A DNA stretch of 64,000 nt. Origin: Piper betle (Eukaryota > Streptophyta > Magnoliopsida > Piperales > Piperaceae). The stretch lies in NCBI GenBank assembly GCA_033002965.1, contig JAURVB010002012.1:1-64000 (forward strand). The letters are read 5' to 3'. The position numbers and the translations under genes are program-made. A model generated the notes under the pieces. It searched no databases and was not told the origin of the DNA. It was given only the letters and a program-made list of their open reading frames with translations. Positions within the stretch are counted from its first letter, which is position 1, and each line of letters opens with the position of its first letter. Of the stretch, positions 45,025 to 57,240 are shown piece after piece.

Positions 45025-46150
45025 TGTAACATCCTAAATCCTGTTCATAAGCTATTTATGATTGAGTTAAGTTACGTTTAAATCAATTAATCTGAAAGAC
45101 TTGAATGAGAGACGTCATTAATTGCTTAGCCAACATTCAACAATGTCTTAGAGAAATAAAGACACCACTAATTGCTTAGCCAACAATCGACAACAAGGGA
45201 TGAATGGATGCATGTAATAACCTAATAAGAAGGTGTGTGCAATGATATGACATGAGAGCACTCAACACGTAGTAAGTGCACAAATATATACGAATAAAAT
45301 ATAGGAATAAATGTATCAAAATAATTGTTAGAATGGAAATTTGAGTTTATCATTGAGAGACCTGATAACATATTTGGTCTGCTGCTATAAAAGTTGGTTA
45401 GAGCATACAACATAATACATTAAATAAAATGCACATTAAACATAGACAAAAGTATGACAGAAAACAATGGCATGCGAGTACAAATGTGTGTAGTAACCAT
45501 CTGCCCTTCCAATAAGGCCAATCCAACACAGAAGAACTCAAGACCTGCATATAGAATAAGAAAACTGTTAGCAACAAGTGTCACTGGCCTAGAAAATAAC
45601 TAATATAAGCTGACAAGTAGAAACTGACTTCTATGAAGAAGGAAAACCAAAAACTAATCACCATGGAAATACTCAAAGGGCATCTATTGAGAAGTCATCA
45701 AGTTGAAGGCTAGATATCATCCCAAAATGAACTCGTATTGTGCCACTCTCAGTAATAACTGGTCTCACTCTTAGGAAAAAACACATATCCTAAACCCTCT
45801 TCACCCTCCATTTAACTCCTAGTCGAGGGAATAAAAGCTGAGTACTTTCAGGCAGTTGACTTCGGTACCCTTAGACACCACAAATTTAGACATGTATGGT
45901 ACATAACAGTACTCATCTATTGCAGGCATCTTCGGGTGCGAGGAAGCTTAATACGTAGAGATGTCAGGATATCTTAGGAATGGAATAACCCTCTCACTAA
46001 TCTAGTGTTTGCTGTGACCTTCGTGTGCATCTATTTACGGTATACGCAAGGCCAACCACCAACTCTTGGCTCACTGAAATTTGATAAAAATTATATATAG
46101 GGCTAGAAAGGGAATCACATAAGTAGGCCCGAAGGCAACATGGTCATGGT
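45025..46150 (-). mobile_element. Diverged minus-strand LTR fragment
   Basis: It starts TGTAACATCCTAAATCC and follows the order of the LTR at 57673-59823. Shared blocks include the 'acgt..gtaacaagtgtcactgg' region at 45570-45590, 'gagtactttcaggcagttgac' near 45840, the 'cgaggaactcaa'-like block near 45950, and the 'aggcccgaaggcaac' block at 46125-46139. It is interrupted or truncated by the A-rich tract at 46160. Confidence 0.7.
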
Positions 46151-46159
46151 GTGTGCTCA

Positions 46160-46860
46160 TATAAATAAGAACATTTCAAACAATCAACAACACCAAACCA
46201 ATTTACAAACAAACACTTGACAAAAAAGCGAGATATGACAAGCAATAAACAAAAAATAAATAAAACACGTCAAATAAATAAATGAACAATAAATAAAGAT
46301 AATAGATACACGAGTAAACATTGCAACAACAATAAATGACAACTAAACATGCATGAAAGTAAATAGGTAATTCAATAAAAATTAATAATTAAATATGCAT
46401 TTAATTAATAATTAATTAAATAAACTCACTTATCAATAAAAAAATGATAAATAAATAAATAAAATATTAATCAATACAAAATAATAATATAAATAATTCT
46501 ACATGATTTTACAACTAAATGCGAGTAAATATTAATACATACAAAAGCTAGTAAATAAATAAATAAGTCAATAAAGAAAGGAATAAATATTTAATATCAA
46601 TCGATCAAGAATAATAACAATATAATTATCAAATATATGAACACATCTAAACACACGTAAATGATAAGATGTGCGCGAGCAAATAATTAAATAATTAACC
46701 AAGATTTGGTAAACATGAATGAGATTAATATTAATAAGTAAATATATCATCAATAATAATAAATAATCATTCAAGCATACATCATAATCGACAAATATAT
46801 AAATAACAAGAAATAAACAATAATAAATAAAGAAAGACACTCCTCACATGAAAATATGCT
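46160..46860. repeat. A-rich, strand-skewed low-complexity tract
   Basis: About 700 bases are built from AATAAATA, AATAATTA, AACAA and similar words, with A far exceeding T on the plus strand and very few G. It looks like an expanded AATA-type simple repeat inside LTR debris. The minus-strand ORF here is a hydrophobic Ile/Tyr-rich artefact of the composition. Confidence 0.65.
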
Positions 46861-47214
46861 AAATAATGTTAATATACATCTAAACTAATGTAAAGAGTAT
46901 CGAATTACTGGAAATAATCGAAAAATGAGATGAAACGGAAGGTCGAGTCGACTGGGCTAAACCAAATCGACTTGACTCATTTCAGAGTCGAGCTGCAGGG
47001 TTGGCTGGAGTCGATGAACAAACACACAGGCAGGTGGGTTGGTCTAGGCAACCAAATAGGTGGACATGAACATGGTCTATCGGGTAAATGAGCAGCAAAC
47101 TGGCTGGTGGTGCCCGTCACCAAAAAGCTTCGACAACGGCACAGTGGAGACTACTGCTGGTTTGCATTCGACAGAGGAGGTCGAGGCAAATGTTTATGAG
47201 GTGAGCGTCAACAA
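46861..47214. other. Short GC-richer spacer of LTR debris
   Basis: Contains GGTCGAGTCGACTGG and AGAGTCGAGCTGC words like those inside the LTR and MITE copies. No gene is recognised. The ORF starting near 47060 continues into the LTR and shows no family resemblance. Confidence 0.4.
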
Positions 47215-48919
47215 TGTAAAACCTATGACTCGTGAACCAATCAGATTTAGTCGTCAGTTCAAGTCGAATCAGTTTAGAACACATGTGTTAATCTGAGGTC
47301 AGTTATGCATTATGAGCCATGAGGGTTAAGTGTACCGAGTATGTGTTGATAACGTCCGTAACAAAGCATGAAAATGAGTTATCAGAATATATAACATACT
47401 GTGATTTTTTTATTATTATTTATGACTGTAGAAATTAGAATTAGGACGTTTACCGTATTAGGATGTGTTAGATAGGATTTTGGTTGGGTTAGAAGTATTT
47501 ATAGCATACCATTCAGTCAAGGTCGAGCTCGTCCTATTTTATTTTTATTATTTTTTACTCAAGTTCGGGACAAGTCAACTTTTATTTACTGAAAACACCA
47601 TTACATCTATTTCAATTTTAATATGCATAGGCGAGAGGCCACACTTGGAGTTTTCACATGTCGTTTGGGACTCGTTCTCTTATTTGTCGATTTCTTCTAT
47701 TGTTGTTTTATATTGTAGGTTGCAAGACATCTTAAGTGGTTGTTTTATTAGACCCCACTTAATACGAGCCATTTTAATGAACAAATTTCTTGGATTAATA
47801 ACCCTCAAGAATGAAATCTATTGAGTATACTATCAAAAACAAGATCCATCGTAAGTTACCTTCAAGCCTACAATATTAAATCCCTTACCAGGCCTGTATA
47901 TAATTCTATCGAGTTTTCAGTGAGATGACAGATGGTGAAACGAACTCGTACGTACCATAAGTGGGTGCATGTGCCAGTCACAACAAGCTTTAGATTAGTG
48001 AGAGGGTTATTCTATTATCGAGGGATCCCGATAACTTCACGTTTTAAGTTTCCTTACACCCAGAAAAGCGTGGAGGTTCATGGGTACTACTATGCAACAC
48101 ATGTCTAGATGTGTTGTTCAAAAGGAATTGAAAGCGATTTCTTTAGAGTACCCGACCCCTTGTGCTCTAGGCTTGGAGAAATATTGAGGATCAGACAGGG
48201 TTTAAAATACTGTCATTCCTGAGAGAAGGGCAGTTAGAAAATGCGAAGAGAGGCATCAGACTAGTTAGTTTGGGATGCTATTCAGACTATATCTCGATGG
48301 CTCCTTAGTAGTTACCTTTATGAGAGTTTTGATAAAGTATATGCATGTCTTTTTCATGAGAGTTCGCCCTCATTGGTAATTTGATATTAGTTATTTTCTG
48401 GTCCACTGACAATCGTTGTTGACGATTTTCCATTATTTATGTAGGTGAGCACCAGACATAACAATATATGTTAGACTTGATGAATAGGTAATGACATCCT
48501 TACACACACGCATGCTTGACAATAGGATGCTTTATTGTAATGCTGGTTAATGTGTAAAACTTTTGATGAAATATTTTGATGATGTTTAATGCATGTTACC
48601 TTATTTTTGTTAATGATATTTTGATGTCGTTGATAATGATACTGCTATGATGAAGTTAGTAAACTTTCAATCTTGTTAATGAGATCAAGAGATGGGTCAA
48701 GACTCCATCATGAAGTATGTTGTGTATAGAATATGATGTTATGATATATTTTGTTATTTTCATATAATCTGTAATATAATGATGGGGAAGGTGATTCCCT
48801 TATTGCACTTTTAGGAAAAAAATTTCCGTTTATTTACAAAATTTTTATTTTATTTAATTGATTAAAGTGTGATTTTTTGTTGCTATATCATCTACGTAGC
48901 GTCCTGCTAGGTTGTGCAT
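47215..48919 (+). mobile_element. Plus-strand LTR fragment
   Basis: It begins TGTAAAACCTATGACTCG and is collinear with the LTR at 16644-19918: TTATCAGAATATATAA at 47378, the ACCCCACTTAA/GGATTAATAACCCT block at 47751-47805, CAGTGAGATGACAGATGG near 47919, and GTCCACTGACAATCGTTGTTGACG near 48400. It ends abruptly at 48919, where an opposite-facing copy starts. Confidence 0.75.
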
Positions 48920-49690
48920 GTAACACTACACATCTGGTTGACGCTTGAGAACCGAACAAAAATGTCACTGGTCCCAATTAGGTCGGTTGACCCAAACCCA
49001 ACCCTATGGATCTACTCTTCGTGTCCCGAGAAAGAAGATGTCTATCACTATATATAGATGGAAGTACAAAAGTAAACCTAATATGCTACTATATGAATGA
49101 TATGAGAACCACAATAATCACAATAAAATTAAAAATAAAATAAGCATGAATACGTACTATATTTTTCACATATACATCAAAACATTCACGACATTTGGGT
49201 CTTAACCTACTTATTCATCATTTGACTTGCACATTAATATATGTTTCAAATCATAATATTAATATTCATATTTATTTACCACAATCTTCATCACAAGTAT
49301 TTCATTGTTCATAATAGCATACCACAATTAACATAGTCAAAACAAATATTCAGTCGATGCGTGTGCGTATGTGCAAGAGACATCACTGTTCCTCTGTCCA
49401 GGCTAGCTCGTCCTACTCATGATCATCACCTACATATATTATAAAAATACGTCAGTAATGAGTGCTACTGGTCCAAAAATATAATTAATATCAAACTGGC
49501 TATGAGAGCAAACTTTTATATGAAAGAAAACATTTTCTATATTTATCGTAAAATCTCTGAAGAGCATCTACTGAACTAAAATCATCTTTAATTAAACTGA
49601 TTTGTTGCTGCTGCTGATGCCTCTCTCGGCATTTTCTCATTTTACTTTTTGGTCCCTTGGGACTACTATCATATCTTAAACCTTTTTCTA
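48920..49690 (-). mobile_element. Minus-strand LTR fragment, joined to its neighbour end to end
   Basis: It starts TGTAACACTACACATCTGG, the same terminal layout as 57673, and keeps CACCTACATATATTATAAAA, TACGTCAGTAATGAGTGCTA and CTGGCTATGAGAGCAAAC in order. It runs into a minisatellite at about 49690. Together with the previous fragment it forms an inverted LTR pair joined at 48919/48920. Confidence 0.75.
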
Positions 49691-49985
49691 TACCCACTCA
49701 TGTAGCATGGTTGTAGGTATTTTCGACTTTGAATGGTATATGCCGCTAGCATAACATGGTTGTCGGTATTCTCGGTATCAACTGGTACACGCTACTTGCA
49801 TAGCATAGTTGTCGGCAGCTTCGACTTGTACATATAATTGTCGGTATTCCCAATATCGACTGGCACATGTCACTTACGTAGTATGGTTGTTGGCGGTTTC
49901 GACTGGTGCATGCCACTTGCATAGCATGGTTATCAGTTTCAACTCGCACATGCTCACTGGCGTAGTACGGTTATTGAAGATCAGT
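49690..49985. repeat. Minisatellite of about 45-60 bp, five to six units
   Basis: Units carry variants of 'catagcatggttgtcggtat', 'tcgactggtacatgccactt' and 'gcatagcatgg', with length variation between units. It starts where the LTR fragment breaks off and ends at a (TA)n tract. Confidence 0.75.
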
Positions 49986-49989
49986 AAAA

Positions 49990-49990
49990 C

Positions 49991-50022
<32 letters not shown>

Positions 50023-50023
50023 G
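49990..50023. repeat. TA microsatellite
   Basis: (TA)n with one interrupting TG. Unlike the tracts at 16355, 22185, 24030 and 24942, no hairpin-capped element is seen beside it. Confidence 0.8.
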
Positions 50024-50582
50024 TTAAACTCGGATTGACACCGACAAAAGTCAAAATTAACTCAAAGCGTAATAAAGATTCTATGAACAAAAATTGAGAT
50101 GAGGAAGCTAAATGGGTCTCGATACCCTAACTTAATTGGGTGGAGATCTTAGACTCAAATTAAATTAGGTTAAATGGGGCAATTCGTTACTCTGAAATTC
50201 TTAAGATACATATAAATGAGATATCTTAAAAAGACCCAAATAACTACTAAAAAATGATATAACTTAAGACGGAGCCCGATCCAGTAAGGTAACAGGTGAG
50301 TAATACCATAACCTGAGGTTTCACGGTGTTGAAGTGGCCAAGTTAAAAGGTCAAACCGATTCTCGCTCCATTGGCTAGAAAGTAAGAGGTGTGTCCGCCT
50401 CTAGTCTCACCTCATGGGCGGCGCCAAGTCACTAATGGGCTATCCCACAGGATGGGATCATGGGGAACGGTATGGTGGCCATAAGCGCGGCCCATGCAAC
50501 CGGGCTGACCTCTCCCAACCCTTTCCCGCCCATAGCCGGCGCCGGGGACAAGCCCTCCTCCTCCTCTCAACTTCCCGCCCAT
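50024..50582. other. Spacer before the PPR pseudogene
   Basis: No gene is seen. The last 180 bases become GC-rich (CCCACAGGATGGGATCATGG, GCGCGGCCCATGC) and probably represent the old promoter/leader of the PPR gene. Confidence 0.4.
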
Positions 50583-52569
50583 AGCCGCCGCATGGAACTC
50601 CGCAATCTCCGTCGCCTCCCTCCGCCGCCGCTTCCGCACTTCCCTCCGCCTCGGATCTCGCCGCGGCGACGTCGTCCGGCCTTCTCCGCCTGGCCTTGCA
50701 CGTTCACGCGTGGATGATCAAGCTTTCCGGTTCCTTCTCCCCGGATTTGATCGCGGCCACTCGGTTGATCCTTGCGTACGGTGACATTGGGTGTGTGAGG
50801 TCCGCGCGCCAGCTGTTTGACCGAATTCTGGTGAAGGATGTCGTTGCCTGCGCTGCGATGATGGCGGCGTACAATGACGGTGGCCGGTTTGAGGAGTGTA
50901 TTCGGGTTTTTGTGGATGACGTGGCGAGGGACTGCTTGCCTGTCAACGAGTTCGTGAGTAGTTGTGCATTGCGGGCGCTGGTTTGGGGTTGGTGTTTGAA
51001 GGGGAGCAAGTTCACGGCTTGGCCGTGTAAACGTCGATGTCGAGTAACGTGTTTGTTGGTACAAGCTTGGTTGATATGTATGCCAAGTGCGATCTCTGGA
51101 GTGATGCAAAGCTGGCCTTTTAGATATTCTGGTGCCGAATGTTGCATCTTGGAATGCTGTACTCAGTGGGAGTTCGACGGCCGAGGAGGCCATGGAGATT
51201 CTTCTCCAAATGGGTTGGTCAGGGCTGCTTCCGGATCATTGGACATTGGCGACTGCTCTTCGAGCTCATGAAGGGGCTACTTTGAGAGAGATTCAGCAGG
51301 TTCATGCTTTGGCGGTGAAGCTCATTCATGGAGAAATGAATGTGTTCATTGGCGGTGCTCTTTTTGAGCGGTATTTGGACCAGGATGAGGTTGATGATGC
51401 AAGGTTGGTTTTTTCTAGCATTTAACATGAGGATCTTGTCTCTTTTAATTTAGCTATCTAGGAATGCTCCGTCAGAACTGGTCTAGATGAAGCTGTGAGA
51501 TTGTTTCATAAACTTATCGAATTGGGTAAAAAACCTAATGAGGCAACTTTTATTTCACTCATGATAGCCGTTGAAGAGCATAATGAGGAAAACAATTGCA
51601 CGCACTGGCTGTTAAATTCGGATGCTCATATGGGGAAGGCTTTGGCAGTTCTATGATTAAAATATACACCGCATTTGATTGTTTAGAGGATGCTGTCTGA
51701 CTCTTTGATCAGTTTACTAACGCTGATATTGTTCTGTGGAGTTCATTGATAACGGACTTTTCAAGTAGAGGTGAAGGTCAGAGGGCACTGAACTGTACCT
51801 TCAAATGGTTTCCCAGGGAATCAATATAGGTCCTCCTAGCAACCATATTTTGTCCAGTTTGCTGCGTTCGTGCTCTAGTTGGACTTATGTCGAAGAAGGT
51901 AAACAAATTCACGGGCAAATTGTAAAGACCTGTGATACTGAGACGGAACTATTTTTATCATGTAATCTGCTTGACATGTATGCAAAGTGTGGGTATATAG
52001 ATGAAGCTAAAAGGATTTTTAAGCAGACGACCCGCCAGTACTTTGCTTTTTGGAATTCCATGATATCAAGCCTTGCCAGACATGGACATACTGGAGCAGC
52101 GTTATCAACTTTTCATGAATTTTGCGCCAACCAAACATGAAGCCGAACCACGTAACCTACGTCGGTGTTCTTTCTGCTTGTAGCCATGGTGGTTTAGTAA
52201 GGGAAGGCTACGAGTATTTTAATTTGATTGAGGAACCAACAATCGACCACCATGCCTGTCTTATTGATTTGAATGTTCGTGCTGGACACTTGGAAGAAGC
52301 AAGGGAGCTTATTGAATGTATGCCCCTCCAACCAAATGAGCTTATATGGTCTTCCCTGCTGGCTGCCTGTAGGATACATCGACATGTTGAGTTTCCCTTC
52401 GGGCACTTATATTGGTCTATCAAATGTTTATGCTGACGTTGGAAGATGGAAAGAAGTCAAGAGAATTAAAAAGTTAATGAAAGGCTCAAAAATGGGATTC
52501 TGCATCGGCAGTTGCTGGCTTAGTGTCAGTGGTAGCACCAAGGTTTTTCATGCAGATCAAGACCAATGA
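50583..52569 (+). pseudogene. PLS-type pentatricopeptide repeat (PPR) protein pseudogene
   Basis: Intact relatives bind organellar RNA. PPR motifs run almost the full length: HAWMIKLSGSFSPDLIAATR, ARQLFDRILVKDVVACAAMM, TSLVDMYAKCD, PNVASWNAVLSG, AVRLFHKLIELGKKPNEATF, GKQIHGQIVKTCDTETELFL, LLDMYAKCGYIDEAKRIF, FAFWNSMISSLARHGHTGAA, MKPNHVTYVGVLSACSHGGL, HACLIDLNVRAGHLEEAREL, WSSLLAACRIHRHVE, and the E-domain-like GTYIGLSNVYADVGRWKEVK. The frame is broken repeatedly: stops near 51033, 51423, 51460 and 51698, and frame changes near 50690, 50985, 51120, 51800, 52130 and 52400. The defects are spread along the gene and include stop codons, so decay is real. No introns are needed, as usual for PPR genes. 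Confidence 0.92.
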
Positions 52570-53129
52570 TCATAAAAATATCTTCAGCTCGTAGCCTTTG
52601 CGCTCAAAACTAGGGTGATCTCTGCCATAGAGGTACGCTACCGCACGTTGTCTTTGTGATGGTAATTGACCATATTTTTCAGTGGTTTAATGTTCGTAAG
52701 CGTGATTTGGTTACCAAAAGTGTCATTCAAGATATGGTTCATAAAATAGTAGTTTGTTTTCCAAGTTTGCCAAACTTGAAAATATTTCATAAATAAATGC
52801 ATTTATACAGTAGAAAAAGTTGTGAGTATTTTTTTTTTGTGGTCCTTGATCCTTTGGGGGAAAAAAAGCATTTTATTGTTGTAAAACTCACGAAAAGTGT
52901 CACGCTCTTTTTCGTACGTTTTTGTTGGTAGAAGCGAGGATGGACGTTGAGAGTGTAACTCTTGACGCCCTGAAAACCATCCAGCGCCGGGGGTTGATAC
53001 TGTAGCGTTGTAGTATGAAGTGTGATTTACGAGACCTAAAAAAGGTTTGTAATCGTTATCTACGAGAGAGTCATGGAATTCAATGTATTTGGTAAATGGA
53101 TGGACTTTTGTTTGATATTTGTCATAATT
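52570..53129. other. Spacer after the PPR pseudogene
   Basis: No gene or clear repeat is recognised. A T9 run occurs near 52832. Confidence 0.4.
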
Positions 53130-53910
53130 GTAAAAATTGGAATCGGACCTAAATCGGAATGGAAGGGAGTTATTGAATCGGACCGATTCATTTAAAATCG
53201 GACAAGAATCGGTTTACTTGAATCAGTCAAACTTGATGGATTATTAATTAAAAATATGTCATTTTGATGTTATGGTATGTATTATATTTTATAATATTTT
53301 TTAATATTAAATTTTTTTGAATTATTTAAAATTATTTATTATTTTTGACTCAAGTCAACTTTTAATTACGAGAATATCATTGACCATTTCTTCCACTCAA
53401 TTCTCTCTCCGATCACTGACGCGCCGCCCGTTTTCACCCCACAGACGTTGCCTTTGGCTGTCATGCTGCTGTCGATCACGGTCATTGGCGGCTCCGCCTA
53501 GTCCCCCTCTTGGGCCCCTTACCCCGCCCTGTCCACTCTCTATTGCACCCTCCCACCCCGTCCCCGTTCCCCTCATGCACCCCCTGCCCTGCTTGCCACC
53601 CCACCCAGCTCCGCCCTACCCCTACTTTCGTCGGCCACACCCTGTCCTTCCCTTGCTGGCCTGTTTGTCCCCCATCGTCATTACCCCCCGTGTCGTTGCC
53701 CACCCCCATCATCGCCCTCGTCACCTCTTTTCCCCTATTCCGCCTTCCTAAATCGGCTTAAATTGGCCGATTCACAAATTAGTTTAAATTGGGTGAAATC
53801 GGCTCAAACTAATCGATTCATGGACCAATTTTTACAATAGCCGATTTGCCTACTTTTTTGAAGCGGAATTGTTGAGATCAAATTTAAATTGGCCGATTCT
53901 GAGATTTTTG
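53130..53910. mobile_element. GC-centred element with repeated AATCGG / CCGATT words
   Basis: The left flank carries at least seven AATCGG-type words (GAATCGGACC, TAAATCGGAATGG, GAATCGGACCGATTC). The right flank carries GGCCGATTCAC, GAAATCGGCTC, TAATCGATTC and GGCCGATTCTGAG. The centre (53395-53750) is a C-rich arm like those of elements 1-3. Terminal inverted repeats and target duplications were not resolved. A similar word set reappears at 63465-64000. Confidence 0.5.
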
Positions 53911-54492
53911 TAACTATGATATCTGATACTGTATCATCGGTGGTTGTACATAATGCAATGCCGGTTTATCAACTCTTCACATGTTTTCTTCGTAGCACGA
54001 ATTCCACAGTTTTATGAGTAGTTCTGCTTTCTCCATTTTTTGTACTAATGGAAACAAATTTTATGCGTATAATGTTTGTGCTTCAATTGACTCAGAGAGT
54101 TTGAGACTCCATTTTTAGAGGTCTAGAGAATGGTTATACTAGTTAAGAACTTTCGTTGCGGCTAATTATCCACTACGTGGCAATGTAGAGTAACGACGGT
54201 TATTGGTTTATGAAGGTCGATTACAACAGTCCTTACTCTTGGAGATGGTGGCTACTGGTGATCATAAACAGTTACATTTAAGCACATGTAAGAGTTTAGA
54301 CGAGAAACGCTAGCAGAGACAGGACGGGGACACACGCACAATTGAAAGTATTTGGAACTTGGAAATAAGAACGAGTAGAATTGAGACAATCTCCTAAACC
54401 AGTTTCTTACAGCAGGTGAAGCAGTCGAGCTTTTGGCATTTGAACAAAGGTTATTACGAGACGAAGAGACATATTGGTGACAGTTTCATACA
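53911..54492. other. Spacer and 3' side of the C2 gene
   Basis: No gene is seen. The right 150 bases probably belong to the 3' untranslated region of the minus-strand C2 gene. Confidence 0.4.
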
Positions 54493-55814
54493 TCAGAAAA
54501 AAGCTCGGCTGCCGTAGAATACCCTCGATCCATCCTTTCTTTTCTCCCCGTCTGACCTATTTTCGGGAGCCTGAGGTACGACACTCTGATTGTCATTGGA
54601 CGCTGACTTGTCAAGATCCATGGGAAGCTTCATTTTTGCCAAGGATTCAGTGAACTGGTGCATGCTCCTCATATACATGTCAACTATCTGTTGCTGCATG
54701 GCCGACTGCTCGGCCTCAATATTGATATTCCCAAGCGGGGCAGTGAAGACGGTGCCCAGTTCAAAAGTTCCAGTCTTGCCCTGTTTCACTGTCTCTTCTG
54801 CTTTGTTCAGAAATTTTGGATCTTTGCTCTCCTCTACGGTCGAAGTTCCTTTCTTGGAGGTGGGTGTCTCTGGTGAAGCTTCAGGACTCTGGCTGGGCTC
54901 TGCCGATGAATTGGCGGAATTCCCTGTTCCAAGCTGGCTCTTCCTTTCCAGGGAGTCGCCCGAGGTCCGGTCGTCTCCCAAACTGGTCGTGGTCGAACCA
55001 AAAACAGATGCTGGGAAACTCTCGTTTGGTGAGACAGATCGAGCGCAGTTTTCCTCGCTTGGGTTCAGAGCCATTTCATAATCTTTCACCGGCTGCACAA
55101 GGGCGCCGAGGTGAAGAAAAGGACGACCCGAAATGCCAGGTTTTGGGGCAGGGTGATTCCCTCGTGCGGCCATGTCAATGTATTCGGAAACCATCTTATA
55201 ATTCTCTGTCACGATATTCATGTCAGGGAACTCAACTGTAACATATTGATCCACCGGGTCGACGTCATCTGGTCCTTTACGATCAAGCAACACAACCTCC
55301 GAACTTATGGAGGAGTTTGTGGGGTCTGAAAAGGAACCCAAGGCAGGGGAAGTGGCTAGGAACAATGTCAACTTAACAGTTCCGGCCGGAGAATGGAAAA
55401 GATCTGTGGACGAAAGTGTGAACTCCTGAGTTAGTTTTCCTTTACCTGATAAGGACGACAAAGGAACCAGAACGAACCCCAGCAACTGATCCTCCAAGAA
55501 GTTCCTGGCCCGACTCAACATCCAAATTTCGCATTTGAGCACGGCGTCGTTGCGGGTTATCTTCATCCTAAGGCTTTCATTGAACTCGGGATTCTTTCCC
55601 CGCCGGCAATTATGGTGGTTGAGATTGTCTCGTCCGGGCTGCAAGTGAGGGAGAACTTGGCATAGACATCTTGGTTGTCGTAGATGCAGATGTTGTGGAT
55701 GTTCCTGGCTCGATGGACAAAGATGTCTAGAACACCGGAATCCCCATCACCAGCGGCCATTATCTCTGAACTGTGATCATAGCTGAAAGCCGTGCTCCGG
55801 CTGTACGTTTCCAT
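54493..55814 (-). CDS. C2-domain protein with long C-terminal tail
   Basis: A minus-strand, intron-free gene of about 440 residues. The N-terminal C2 domain (about residues 28-150) includes GVLDIFVHRARNIHNICIYD, DVYAKFSL, TISTTII, KNPEFNESLRMKI, LKCEIWMLSRARNFLEDQLL and GTVKLTLFLAT. C2 domains usually mediate calcium-dependent phospholipid binding, and the plant group with ARNIHNICIY is annotated as calcium-dependent lipid-binding family. The tail is serine/proline-rich, then QQQIVDMYMRSMHQFTESLA, an amphipathic helix, and a basic end. The start METYSRST fits relatives. One base is missing in the run GGCGGGG near 55604-55610, so the first 70 residues and the rest lie in different frames. Substrate and role are unknown. 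Confidence 0.88.
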
Positions 55815-56295
55815 TCAAGCAAAGCACGGGCAGAAAGGTTCTGCTCCACACTGGGAGCACTACTGGAGGTGTGGCAACTGTTTGCACGGCCCCCACACTC
55901 ACAAAGGTGTCTGCTCGAACAGAAAACTCGGTGCGGGAGAGGGTTCTGACTTGGTATGAACGAAATGGAAGAAGAGCTTCCCTTCTTTCCACGGGAGTAG
56001 GTGAGGGTGGAAGAAGGGAGCAATTGGTAATGGAGATGATGATGATTATCATGGCTTGCTTTCGTAGATTGGCCCTTACTTTGTTAGTTAGGTGAGGCCG
56101 AAGGATTGACGGGATATTTCGGTGCGGTTTGCTTGACATTGCAGATTGAGGTCAGTTTCTGCTCCACCACTACGGAAATTGGATGACCCACCAAGACTAG
56201 GCTTGCTCATTACTGACCACACACAACACCCTGCTTTTCCTTCACTTTTTCAACTGCTCGTAATGGATGGCGGCATAGGTAGGGGTAGGGCCGCA
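55815..56295. other. 5' side of the C2 gene
   Basis: Promoter/leader sequence of the minus-strand C2 gene with a pyrimidine-rich leader (minus strand). ORFs here show no family resemblance. Confidence 0.4.
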
Positions 56296-56882
56296 AGGAT
56301 GTTAATTGAGCAAGCGAGCCGAATTCATCGTGTATTCGAACTCGGGCTTGAATAGTTCGAAAGTTCATTCGAACTCGACTCGAGATTAAACGAGTTTTGG
56401 ATATACATGTTCAAGTTCGACTCGAATATTTTTTATGTATTCGAGCTCGACTCGAGTTCGAATATACTTAAACTGTTTAATTTTTGTGAGCTCGTTCGTT
56501 AACTCGAAACCAGCTCGATTAAAAGTCAAAAGTACCTTACTTAAAAGAAAGTGGGGCCAATGTGGTTTGAACCTACAACTTTAAAGTCATCAAGGTGCAT
56601 ATTTACCATCTTAATTATCTTGTTTCTTTATTACTATATTACATATATATATATATAATATAATATAAAGACTATATTATTATATTATTTTATCAAAGTC
56701 GAGTTCGAGTCGAGTTCGAGTTACAACCGAGTCGAGTCGAGTCGAGTTAAACACGACCTTACTCAAGCTCGGCTCGTAAGATTCGAGTTCGAGTCGAGTA
56801 TTTAAATGTTGAATTTCGAGTTGAGTCGAGTAAAGTCGAGCCGAACGCTAAATGATCACGAGCTAACTCGATTAGCAACCCT
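56296..56882. mobile_element. Third copy of the tRNA-bearing hAT MITE, inverted
   Basis: It starts GGATGTTAATTGAGCAAGCG and ends CTCGATTAGCAACCCTA. Read on the minus strand it follows the copy at 16816-17400 throughout, including the CGAGTCGAG-rich part and the tRNA-like core (minus strand: GATGGTAAATATGCACCTTG, GTAGGTTCAAACCACATTGG). Flanks GGCCGCA and CGCAGG do not give a clear 8-base duplication. Confidence 0.85.
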
Positions 56883-57240
56883 ACGCAGGGGATTAGGAAG
56901 GCCGGGATGACAAGTGTCTTCACACTTTCCAAACGCCCGAGCAGGAACCATTGTTTTCACTGTTGAATTCACTGCGGAGCGGAGCGACAATCATATTGGG
57001 CCAGTATGTTTACAGGATATGATTCTGCACCATGACACTTTGTGTGCCAATTAATGGGACACACAAGTTACGATTATCTTTGTCGTCCTTACCATTACCA
57101 TCATCAACGTGGATACAACTCAGCCATACCCTTTTCGGCTCCTATCGTATATTGACGGACATGGACCCCTTCGGGGAGCGGCAAATTTATTTATTTATTT
57201 GTTACAGGACGAGAGAGCGAGAGTTACTTGTTTATACGTG

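Noticed and set aside
46568..46840. Hydrophobic 90-residue minus-strand frame
   Set aside because: Produced by AATA-type low-complexity sequence. Ile/Tyr/Leu-rich with no motif.
54590..55241. Plus-strand frames of 72-163 residues opposite the C2 gene
   Set aside because: They are complements of the conserved minus-strand C2 protein.
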